Below are positions 1-7,202 of a DNA stretch of 41,003 bases, in pieces; position 1 is the stretch's first letter, and every line of letters begins with the position of its first letter. The notes beneath the pieces were generated by a model. The model was not told the origin of the DNA. It saw nothing but the letters and a program-made list of their open reading frames with translations, and made no database searches. The DNA is taken from contig NZ_JADEWV010000038.1 of NCBI RefSeq assembly GCF_015207455.1, forward strand, positions 1 through 41,003. The letters are read 5' to 3'. The DNA comes from Microcoleus sp. LEGE 07076. Lineage in GTDB: Bacteria > Cyanobacteriota > Cyanobacteriia > Cyanobacteriales > Microcoleaceae. The translations under genes and the position numbers were made by a program.

Positions 1-494
1 CACACTTGTGCCAATTGCCCGGCCCCAAAACCGATCGGGTTGTCCCAACTGGTAATACGTTCGTGTCTTAAAGGCAGCGCCCAACTCCCGCTCATTGAGG
101 GTATTAGTGCGATCGTACTATATCCTTGACCGATGCCGACAGGTATACCGTGAGGTAAGGCTGTGGGTTGGTGTTCATAAGTACGTTCTTTGAGGGTACG
201 TGCATGGGGTCTTAACCATGCTGTATGATCGATCGCCAATACTGGCCGTTCCACTTGTGACATTTGTTCGATATATAGTTGCATCAATTTTGTTCGATCT
301 GGTCTACAATCTTGCAGCGCCTCGTAGACGCTTGACCACTCACGTCGAAATAAAGGACTGAGGGCAAAATCTCCTAAACATGAGACGTGGCGGGTCGTCA
401 TTACCGCGTCTGCTAGTTCAAAGGTGGCATCTTTTGCCTGGCCGAGGCATTCATAAGCTAGTTGACGAAATTCCTGTAATTGTTCTAATTTCAT
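1..494 (-). CDS. Transposase, DDE type, 5' part only (runs off the left edge)
   Basis: Reading the minus strand from the ATG at 494 gives an uninterrupted frame of about 164 residues that is still open at base 1, so the C-terminal part lies outside the window. It starts MKLEQLQEFRQLAYECLGQA and contains RPVLAIDHTAWLRPHARTL, in which the Asp of IDHTAW sits like the first acidic residue of a DDE transposase. The next stretch (YEHQP, HGIPVGIGQGYS, SWALPLRHERI) resembles the IS701/DDE-endonuclease-like transposases common in filamentous cyanobacteria. That family assignment is from memory of the motifs. I see no strong ribosome-binding site before the start. Whether the copy is intact cannot be judged, because the rest of the catalytic triad is missing from view. 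Confidence 0.75.
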   Translation of the reverse strand, partial: MKLEQLQEFRQLAYECLGQAKDATFELADAVMTTRHVSCLGDFALSPLFRREWSSVYEALQDCRPDRTKLMQLYIEQMSQVERPVLAIDHTAWLRPHARTLKERTYEHQPTALPHGIPVGIGQGYSTIALIPSMSGSWALPLRHERITSWDNPIGFGAGQLAQV

Positions 495-545
495 GGCAGG
501 TAGATTTGAGATTTTTAGCTGAATACTCAATCTTCTACCCTGATG

Positions 546-579
546 CTGTCTGTTGAAACTATCGCAGACAGTTTTTTTT
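546..579 (+). terminator. Hairpin followed by T-run upstream of the transposase gene
   Basis: CTGTCTG (546-552) pairs with CAGACAG (565-571), with a 12-base loop, followed directly by eight T residues on the plus strand. This has the form of an intrinsic terminator for plus-strand transcripts. It could stop antisense transcription across the transposase gene, or be part of the element's end. No plus-strand gene lies just upstream, so the role is uncertain. Confidence 0.4.
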
Positions 580-605
580 GAGAAAGCATCCGCCACCTCA
601 AAGAG

Positions 606-675
606 AACGTCAACGGTCGCTGGTACCGCTCTTATGGTTGAGTCTCATAGCTTTTCGCCAGCGACCGTTGCCGTT
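606..675. repeat. Inverted repeat, 13-bp perfect arms
   Basis: CAACGGTCGCTGG (611-623) is perfectly inverted at 658-670, with 34 bases between. Allowing one mismatch, the pairing extends to 606-623 and 658-675. It lies in the 430-bp gene-free gap between the transposase and NB-ARC genes. It could be the terminal or subterminal repeat of a mobile element, or a stable hairpin. The small open frame across it (553-750) shows no protein-like features. Confidence 0.6.
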
Positions 676-790
676 GGAGTATGGACGTTTGCCGATATGA
701 GGGCTATCGCACTTTTTGACCTGCTTAGTCTAAACTCCAAAGTATTGTGATTTCATTATTTATTATTGAGCAAAATCTAAGATTTGTCTA

Positions 791-889
791 GTCGGAAAAT
801 GTCGGAAAATATCGGTAGTTTTACATAACTTTTCCGCTCTCGCAGGTCGGAGAATGTCGAAAAATGTCGGCACGGTCGGAAATTGTAGG
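791..889 (+). promoter_or_regulatory. Helically phased GTCGGAAAAT direct repeats (candidate operator)
   Basis: GTCGG or near copies start at 791, 801 and 811 (ATCGG), then at 846, 856 (GTCGA), 866, 875 and 885 (GTAGG). Spacing within clusters is 9-10 bases, about one helical turn, and the two clusters are 35 bases apart. The full unit is GTCGGAAAAT. The repeats end about 35 bases before the NB-ARC start codon, where an operator or promoter-proximal binding array would lie. Function is inferred from position and phasing only. Confidence 0.5.
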
Positions 890-924
890 ATACAATAGCT
901 AAAACCCCCACACCAACCAACTTG

Positions 925-2337
925 ATGGACGTTGAAGAAATCTTAAAATTTGCCGACAACCTAGTTTTCACCAAAACTGGAAAACATCTCGACAACGTGC
1001 AAGAGGCTATATTGCGAGGTAGTTGGCAAGGCCAGAAATACCCCAAAATAGCAGAGGAAGCTCATTGTAGCGAAGGTCATGCTAGGGATGTTGCCTCGGA
1101 ATTATGGAAGATACTCTCAGATGTATTAGGTGAAGCAGTTAATAAATCAAATTTTAAATCCACATTCAAAAGGTTGCACATCTCCATCGTTTCATCAACT
1201 GTTGAGAAAAACTCTGTACAAATTGGTAATGTAAATGTCTGTGGAGATACTTCACACTCCCCAAAAGTTCCAAAAACCCGATCGCCCTTTTCCACCTCCA
1301 CCCCAGAAAACACCCAACCCCAAATACGCCAAGACTTAAGAGATGCACCAGATATCAGCTCATTTTATGGCCGCACATCCGAACTCGCCACCCTACAACA
1401 GTGGATATTACAGGAACGCTGCCGCCTAGTGGCAATATTAGGAATCAGCGGCATTGGCAAAACTGATCTCGCACTTCACATTCTCCCACTAATTCAGCAT
1501 CAATTTGACTATGTAATTTGGCGAAGTTTGGGCGCATCCCCAACTCTCGAAACTACCCTGAAAAACCTAATTAAATTTTTATCTAATCTATCAGAAACCG
1601 AATTGCCAGTCAGCACTGATGAACTGCTATCACTGTTAATGGAAAAATTGCGATCGCACCGCTGTCTCATCATCCTAGACGACGTACAAACAATTCTCAG
1701 CAGCCGACAAATAGCAGGCAACTATCGACATGAATATGATAATTACAGCACTTTATTCAAACGGATAGGCGAAACTTGCCACAACAGTTGCTTAATTATA
1801 AATAGTTGGGAACCACCTAGAGAAATTGTCGCATTAACCAGAGAAAACGCCCGCGTTCGCACCTTACTACTCGACGGTTTAGATGCAGCAGCCGGCGAAT
1901 TACTCCGAGAAAAAGGTTTACTTGACGAACAACAATGGGAAACCTTAATTAACACTTACCGAGGCAATCCCTTGTGGTTAAAAATAGTGGCAGCCATGAT
2001 TCAAGAATTATTTAGCGGCAGAGTTGCCCAATTCTTACAATACGATCTGCTATTCTTGCCAGAAGAATTGAAAGCAAGATTGCAGCAGCAGTGCGATCGC
2101 TTATCCGAGTTAGAGAAACAAGTGATGTGCTGCATGGGGAATGAAATCGAATCAGTTTCAATTTCCCAATTGCTATTGAAAGTGCAATTATCGCCATCCG
2201 AGTTATTCAATGCGCTGCAATCTTTGGGATGGCACTCCTTAATAGAAAAACAAGAACAGGATAATCAAGCGCTTTTCACTCTATCGCCAGTAATCAGACA
2301 GTATGTGAAAACCGAGTATTTTTGCGATCGAACATGA
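925..2337 (+). CDS. NB-ARC NTPase with N-terminal HTH-like (VMAP-type) domain
   Basis: A STAND-class NTPase of 470 residues from the ATG at 925; an in-frame TTG at 922 would add one residue. The first ~95 residues (MDVEEILKFADNLVFTKTGK...) match my recollection of the helix-turn-helix domain at the start of vWA-MoxR-associated and NB-ARC proteins of cyanobacteria. A polar linker follows. The NB-ARC core then shows a P-loop GISGIGKTD (Lys179), Walker B CLIILDD and GNPLWLK in place of the GLPL motif. A winged-helix-like region ends the protein (LSPVIRQYVKTEYF). Relatives often continue into WD40, TPR or other sensor/effector domains; here a stop follows at once. Such proteins are known or suspected in signalling and conflict (immune-like) systems. 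The substrate and trigger are unknown. Phased GTCGG repeats lie just upstream. Confidence 0.85.
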   Translation: MDVEEILKFADNLVFTKTGKHLDNVQEAILRGSWQGQKYPKIAEEAHCSEGHARDVASELWKILSDVLGEAVNKSNFKSTFKRLHISIVSSTVEKNSVQIGNVNVCGDTSHSPKVPKTRSPFSTSTPENTQPQIRQDLRDAPDISSFYGRTSELATLQQWILQERCRLVAILGISGIGKTDLALHILPLIQHQFDYVIWRSLGASPTLETTLKNLIKFLSNLSETELPVSTDELLSLLMEKLRSHRCLIILDDVQTILSSRQIAGNYRHEYDNYSTLFKRIGETCHNSCLIINSWEPPREIVALTRENARVRTLLLDGLDAAAGELLREKGLLDEQQWETLINTYRGNPLWLKIVAAMIQELFSGRVAQFLQYDLLFLPEELKARLQQQCDRLSELEKQVMCCMGNEIESVSISQLLLKVQLSPSELFNALQSLGWHSLIEKQEQDNQALFTLSPVIRQYVKTEYFCDRT

Positions 2338-2342
2338 ACTGA

Positions 2343-2840
2343 TCAAGATTGCAACCACTTCATAAACTTATTCGTCGCAGTACCAATAGACTCTCCGACT
2401 TGTTTCTTCAAACGCCACCGCTGGAACGCTTCTTCGTAATCTTCGCCTTCAGTTTGATACACATTCCAAGCATTCAGGGACAATCCCAATCCCCAGGTTA
2501 GTAAAATGAACAGCGACCAAGAAAGCTCGTGCGATCCTGCTAGATTAAACAAAATTAAAAAACTATTGACTATGCCGTACTTTGTCACATTTTTCTGCAA
2601 TTTGCGACGGCGGTAAGCGTTAAAAACCAACTTTTCTTGAACTTCTCCTCTAGTTGCTAACCACTGCTGTTCCGCCACCACAATATCCTGTTCGGAGATG
2701 CCCAATTCCGCTGCAATCTCGAACAACTGCACTCTGGATAATTCCCCTTCATCTTGTCGGCGGGCGATCGCAATTTGCAGAATACCTTGAGCATCCTCTG
2801 AACCGTAAATTTGACTTATTTGACTTTCATTTGCCGTCAT
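2343..2840 (-). CDS. 2TM-domain small membrane protein
   Basis: A 165-residue protein. I chose the ATG at 2840 because AGGAAA precedes it at good spacing; an upstream ATG at 2882 would add 14 residues without a clear ribosome-binding site. Residues ~10-60 (SEDAQGILQIAIARRQDEGE..., ELGISEQDIVVAEQQWL) form a helical N-terminal domain often seen before the 2TM domain. Two hydrophobic segments follow (IVNSFLILFNLAG and WSLFILLTWGLGLSLNAW), then a charged C-terminus (EDYEEAFQRWRLKKQ). This is the arrangement of 2TM-domain proteins (PF13239-like), which can stand alone or join histidine kinases. Function is unknown. It converges with the NB-ARC gene, with a gap of only 5 bases. Confidence 0.75.
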   Translation of the reverse strand: MTANESQISQIYGSEDAQGILQIAIARRQDEGELSRVQLFEIAAELGISEQDIVVAEQQWLATRGEVQEKLVFNAYRRRKLQKNVTKYGIVNSFLILFNLAGSHELSWSLFILLTWGLGLSLNAWNVYQTEGEDYEEAFQRWRLKKQVGESIGTATNKFMKWLQS

Positions 2841-2937
2841 AACGAGTTTCCTATAATTTCCGAAATTATTTCTATCATACATACAACCGCAGTCAAACCG
2901 CAGGTAGGGACTGTGGCGGATTTCAACACCTTTTTAA

Positions 2938-3002
2938 GAACAGGCAAGATGCCTGTTCCACAATAAGTCAATTCTCTTGTGGAACAGGCATCTTGCCTGT
3001 TC
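2938..3002. repeat. 26-bp perfect inverted repeat (GGAACAGGCATCTTGCC family)
   Basis: The arm at 2938-2963 is perfectly inverted at 2977-3002, with 13 bases between. Each arm is itself nearly palindromic (GAACAGGC...GCCTGTTC). Related sequences are GCACGGGCATCTTGCCCGTGC, three copies at 9860-9992, a hairpin at 30945-30966, and a coding copy inside trpE at 33351-33401. It lies between two minus-strand genes and could fold as a cruciform or a bidirectional hairpin. An open frame reading through it (to 3085) is not a gene. Confidence 0.85.
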
Positions 3003-3027
3003 CTGATACAGGTTAGAAATACCAATC

Positions 3028-4598
3028 CTAACCCAAAGTATACATCCAGCCATCCCGCGCGCAAATCCTCACAATTCCGTCCCAAACTACAGGCGTCGCC
3101 TCAAATGACAAACCCGGTTTAAATCTCCCTGATTCTACTACTTTCAAACGGTAAAACTGGCCTTTAGCATTTCTCAAAGCATTTTTATCGCCAGACTTCG
3201 CTTGTTCCCAATTCAAATTGAACAAATAAACACCGTTGTATCCCGCACTTATCAGTTTATTGCCATCGGTAAAAATTGGAGTTGAAATTGAAGAACCAAT
3301 CTCTTTTTTAAATACGATTACCGGAGTATCGTAAGACTGATTTCGCCAAGGTACAGCAATTTTTTTACCTGTAATCATGTTTTGGGAACCGATGTACAAA
3401 TTGCCGTCGATCGCATTTGTCGCAAAAATCGCCGGAAACTCCCCGGAATTGTACTCGTCATTCAACGCTACCGAGCCGATTATCCCGCCTTCCCAGCTAG
3501 AAAATCGGCGGTTTCCAGTCGGTAAAAACCATTCGACGCTGGCATTCGGTTGCTTGTTCGGATTCAGTTTCAGCACTCCGCCGTTGCCCTGAATATATTG
3601 TTTTTCTATAGCACAAAACAGTTTTCCAGATTTAGAAATTACAGCAGTTCCATCCAAATCTGAACCTGTATAAAAATCCCAAACAATCTTTTTACTAGCA
3701 ATGCTAATACCGTAAATGTGACCGGAACCAGCCGCTATAAATATTCGATCTTTGAGCCTAGATGGCGATGATTCCGCTACCAAGTTGCCGCCGTGCTTGC
3801 CGATATCTGCTGCTGCATAAAGTTGTACTTCTGACAAGATATCGGGCTGCTTGATTCCTTGTTTGATTTTGGCTTTGCTGGTCGAACTATCGAGGAAATA
3901 GCCGATCGCATTTTCCCCCGCATTGAACAACACGCCGCCGCCGATATCCAAAGCGCTGCTATCGTTATCGCGGCTGTAGCTGTTTTCCTGATGTCCAGCT
4001 TCCAAAGTTCCTTGCCAGTTCTAAAAGATATTGCCCTAAAACTCGGCACGACACTTTTACCACCACCGCCGCTGCGGCTGCCTTGCAAAATCACAATTCT
4101 GTTTTCGGCGCTGGCTTTTTCATCGATATAAATTGTTGATGAACCTTTGATTATATCATCAAATTTATAGCGCCAAACTTCTTTATTGGTAGCCATATCT
4201 ATTTTTCGCAAATTGTGGTCGAAAGCACCTATAATTAAATAAGTTTTCCCCCGGTCTCTGGTAATTGTCGGCTGTCCAGTCCAACCAGCGCCGCTCCAAA
4301 CTACAGACTGCCTTCCCAAAAAAGTCCGACCGCTACCGAGTGGAAATTTGTCGATTAACTTCAAGCTTTTCGGAACACCTCTGCCGTAAAACCGGCGCTT
4401 GTCGTTACCTAAAAAGGTCGGGACTAATAATTCTATTTCTGGGTCTGCTTTTGCCAGAAAATTGTTAAGATTGGTTTCTAATAAAGCTCGATCCGAAGAT
4501 GCCGTTTTTCCCAGTTCGAGAACAGCAGGAGGAACAGCAGCACTCAGCAAAAATTGTCCTAGCTGTTGATTGAAGGTTCTGCGAGATGATAAACTCAT
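3028..4598 (-). pseudogene. PQQ-like beta-propeller protein, broken by a single-base frameshift
   Basis: Two overlapping minus-strand frames join into one protein of about 520 residues. Frame one starts at the ATG at 4598 with MSLSSRRTFNQQLGQFLLSA, whose SRRTF resembles a Tat signal, so the product may be exported. It carries propeller motifs such as DMATNKEVWRYKFDD and FRTGKELWKLDI. Frame two continues ENSYSRDNDSSALDIGGG..., SIASKKIVWDFYTGSDLDG and ends VRICARDGWMYTLG at 3028. The shift falls at the run of four T at 3983-3986 (AAAA on the coding strand). One extra A there would read KLDIRKNSYSRDND and restore a continuous frame. It may be a real disabling mutation, a homopolymer sequencing error or slippage. 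The family binds PQQ or acts as a scaffold; no substrate can be assigned. Confidence 0.75.
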
Positions 4599-4725
4599 GT
4601 TAGATAGAGATAATCAGCAATAATATTAAAACATAATTATCAGCAACAACTCAATTAAAACATCTCGCGCTAAACTACTAAAGAAGTGACAAGCTTACTG
4701 AGTACGAGTTAAAGTATATTTGATT

Positions 4726-6813
4726 ATGGTGAACCGTCTTGCTCAATCCCAAAGCCTTTACCTGCGGAAACACGCCGAAAATCCGATCGACTGGTGGGCC
4801 TGGTGCGACGAAGCCTTAGAAACGGCCCGGAGCGAAAATAAACCGATTTTCCTTTCAATTGGGTATTCTAGCTGCCACTGGTGTACGGTGATGGAAGGGG
4901 AAGCATTTTCTGATCGCGCGATCGCCCAATACATGAATTCGCAGTTTATACCAATAAAAGTCGATCGCGAAGAACGCCCGGACATCGACAGCATATATAT
5001 GCAAACCTTGCAAATGATGACCGGCCAAGGTGGTTGGCCGCTCAACGTTTTTCTGACTCCCGACGAGCGAATTCCCTTCTACGGCGGCACTTATTTCCCC
5101 GTAGAACCGCGCTACGGACGCCCCGGATTTTTAGAAGTTTTGCAAGCAATTCGTCGCTTTTATGACACAGAAAAACGCAAAGTAGAAGCCTTCAAAGCAG
5201 AGATTTTAGACAACCTCCAACAGTCGGCGCTGCTGTCAGCAGGAACCGCAGAACTAAATCGCGAAATATTCCAAAAAGGTTGGGAACTCAACACCGGAAT
5301 TATTGCCGGCAGCAATCCGGGACCGAGTTTTCCAATGATGCCTTACGCTGAGCTAGCACTCCGGGGAACGCGCTTTAATTTTGATTCAAAATACGACAGC
5401 AAAGAAGTCTGCACTCAGCGCGGATTAGACTTAGCATTGGGCGGCATTTACGACCATGTAGCCGGCGGATTTCACCGCTATACGGTTGATGCAACTTGGA
5501 CTGTGCCGCACTTTGAAAAAATGCTCTACGACAACGGTCAAATTGTGGAATATTTGGCTAACTTGTGGAGTGCGGGAATCCAAGAACCGGCTTTTGAAAG
5601 TGCGATCGCCCGGACAGTACAATGGTTGAAGAGAGAAATGACCGCGCCGACAGGTTATTTTTACGCGGCACAGGATGCTGACAGTTTTAACACTTCAGAG
5701 GAAGTTGAACCGGAGGAAGGAGCATTTTATGTTTGGAGTTTCGCCGAACTCGAACAACTGTTAACTGCTGAGGAATTGGCAGAAATTCAAGCACAGTTTA
5801 CTGTGACTCGCGGCGGCAATTTTGAAGGTAAAAATGTATTGCAGCGCTATCAGCCGGGAAAACTCAGCGCAACGGTAGAAACGGCTTTGAGTAAACTTTT
5901 TGCTGTTCGCTACGGCGACAATCCTGATACTGTGAAAACTTTTCCCCCAGCCCGCAACAATCAAGAAGCCAAAAACAACAGTTGGTCGGGTAGAATTCCC
6001 GCAGTTACTGACACGAAAATGATTGCAGCTTGGAATAGTTTAATGATTTCTGGCTTGGCGCGCGCTGCCGCTGTTTTTGCAAATTTGGAATATCTGGAAT
6101 TAGCTGTGACAAGTGCTAATTTTATGTTAGATAATCAGTGGAAAGACGGGCGGTTTCAGCGGTTGAATTATGACGGACAATCTGCTGTGGCGGCGCAGTC
6201 GGAGGATTATGCTTTGTTTGTGAAAGCTTTGTTGGATTTGCATCAAGCGAGTTTGATTTTAGGAAACGGGGAAGCAACACAGCAATTGCAGAATTCTCAA
6301 TTTTGGTTGGAGAAAGCTGTGCAGGTACAAGAAGAGTTTGATGAGTTTTTGTGGAGTGTGGAATTGGGAGGATATTACAATACTGCTAAGGATGTTAGCG
6401 GTGATTTGTTGGTGCGGGAACGCAGTTATACAGACAATGCAACTCCGGCGGCGAATGGAATTGCGATCGCCTCTTTGGTGCGCTTGGCACTGCTGGGCCA
6501 AAATTTGGAATATCTCGATCGCGCCGCACAAGGTTTGCAAGCTTTCAGCAGTATTGTCCTAGATGCTCCCCAAGCTTGTCCGAGTCTACTTTCGGCGATC
6601 GATTGGTATCAGCATTCTACTTTAATTCGCACGACTCCTGAGCTGATTTCTGGGTTGATTTCGCAGTATTATCCGACTGCTGTCTGTCAGATTGAGGCTG
6701 ATTTACCTGTAGGAATTGTCGGGTTAGTTTGCGAGTGTTTGACTTGCAAGGAACCTGCGAAAACTCAAGAGAGGCTGTTGGAGGAAATTTTGCAAAGTCA
6801 AACGCGGGTTTAG
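4726..6813 (+). CDS. Thioredoxin-domain protein of the YyaL/DUF255 (SSP411-like) family
   Basis: A 695-residue cytoplasmic protein from the ATG at 4726 (an in-frame TTG at 4720 would add two residues). The N-terminal thioredoxin-like domain (about 1-170) shows NPIDWWAWCDEAL, then SIGYSSCHWCTVMEGEAF with a CHWC redox pair, then TGQGGWPLNVFLTPD and GGTYFP. These are hallmarks of the DUF255 family. The rest is an (alpha/alpha)6-barrel, glycosidase-like region with GGIYDHVAGGFHRYTVD, VPHFEKMLYDNGQ, DADSF and DTKMIAAWNSLMISGLARAA. Length is normal for the family. Relatives include bacterial YyaL and eukaryotic SPATA20; the biochemical activity is unclear and no reaction should be assumed. It stands alone, divergent from the beta-propeller gene. 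Confidence 0.92.
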   Translation: MVNRLAQSQSLYLRKHAENPIDWWAWCDEALETARSENKPIFLSIGYSSCHWCTVMEGEAFSDRAIAQYMNSQFIPIKVDREERPDIDSIYMQTLQMMTGQGGWPLNVFLTPDERIPFYGGTYFPVEPRYGRPGFLEVLQAIRRFYDTEKRKVEAFKAEILDNLQQSALLSAGTAELNREIFQKGWELNTGIIAGSNPGPSFPMMPYAELALRGTRFNFDSKYDSKEVCTQRGLDLALGGIYDHVAGGFHRYTVDATWTVPHFEKMLYDNGQIVEYLANLWSAGIQEPAFESAIARTVQWLKREMTAPTGYFYAAQDADSFNTSEEVEPEEGAFYVWSFAELEQLLTAEELAEIQAQFTVTRGGNFEGKNVLQRYQPGKLSATVETALSKLFAVRYGDNPDTVKTFPPARNNQEAKNNSWSGRIPAVTDTKMIAAWNSLMISGLARAAAVFANLEYLELAVTSANFMLDNQWKDGRFQRLNYDGQSAVAAQSEDYALFVKALLDLHQASLILGNGEATQQLQNSQFWLEKAVQVQEEFDEFLWSVELGGYYNTAKDVSGDLLVRERSYTDNATPAANGIAIASLVRLALLGQNLEYLDRAAQGLQAFSSIVLDAPQACPSLLSAIDWYQHSTLIRTTPELISGLISQYYPTAVCQIEADLPVGIVGLVCECLTCKEPAKTQERLLEEILQSQTRV

Positions 6814-6901
6814 GGAGTTGGCGGTTGAAACCGCGACTGCATAAATGAAGTCCCAGCAGAGGACAAGGTTGTTTCATTCTCACCAAAAACATCATTTTGT
6901 A

Positions 6902-6926
6902 GGGGTAGTGCCCCCGTGCCTACCCC
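6902..6926. repeat. Short hairpin flanked by a direct repeat
   Basis: GGGGTAG (6902-6908) pairs with CTACCCC (6920-6926). TTGTTTCATTCT occurs on both sides of it. It follows the YyaL-like gene by about 90 bases but has no T-run, so I call it a repeat and not a terminator. Confidence 0.4.
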
Positions 6927-6997
6927 GTTGTTTCATTCTTGATTTTTGCTGTAAACCTTGAATCCTCAACAGCGTAAGTATATTTTTTAGAAAGCTA

Positions 6998-7070
6998 TGC
7001 CAGGAACGAGACTTGAACTCGTGACACGTGGATTTTCAGTCCACTGCTCTACCAACTGAGCTATCCCGGC
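6998..7070 (-). tRNA. tRNA-Phe (GAA)
   Basis: The reverse complement gives a 73-base cloverleaf: acceptor GCCGGGA pairs with TCCTGGC (one G-T wobble), the D arm is AGCTCAGTTGGTAGAGC, the anticodon stem GTGGA/TCCAC encloses loop CTGAAAA, and the T loop is TTCAAGT. The anticodon is GAA, which decodes Phe. The discriminator is A and no CCA is encoded. It lies between two plus-strand genes and reads against them. Confidence 0.95.
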
Positions 7071-7202
7071 TTGTTTTTTCGCGCTTTACTATCTTAGCAG
7101 ACACTTACACAATTTAGCAAGCACTTTCCCAAATAATTTTTCGCTCGCCGGGAACCGCCCGCCTGTAAGCTAAAAGCTGCAACCTAAAATCCAAAAATCG
7201 TC

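Noticed and set aside
553..750. 65-codon plus-strand frame before the NB-ARC gene
   Set aside because: It spans the 13-bp inverted repeat, has no ribosome-binding site and no protein-like features.
2837..3085. 82-codon minus-strand open frame
   Set aside because: It reads through the 26-bp inverted repeat (peptides such as CGTGILPVLKK are typical of this repeat) and overlaps the ends of two real genes.
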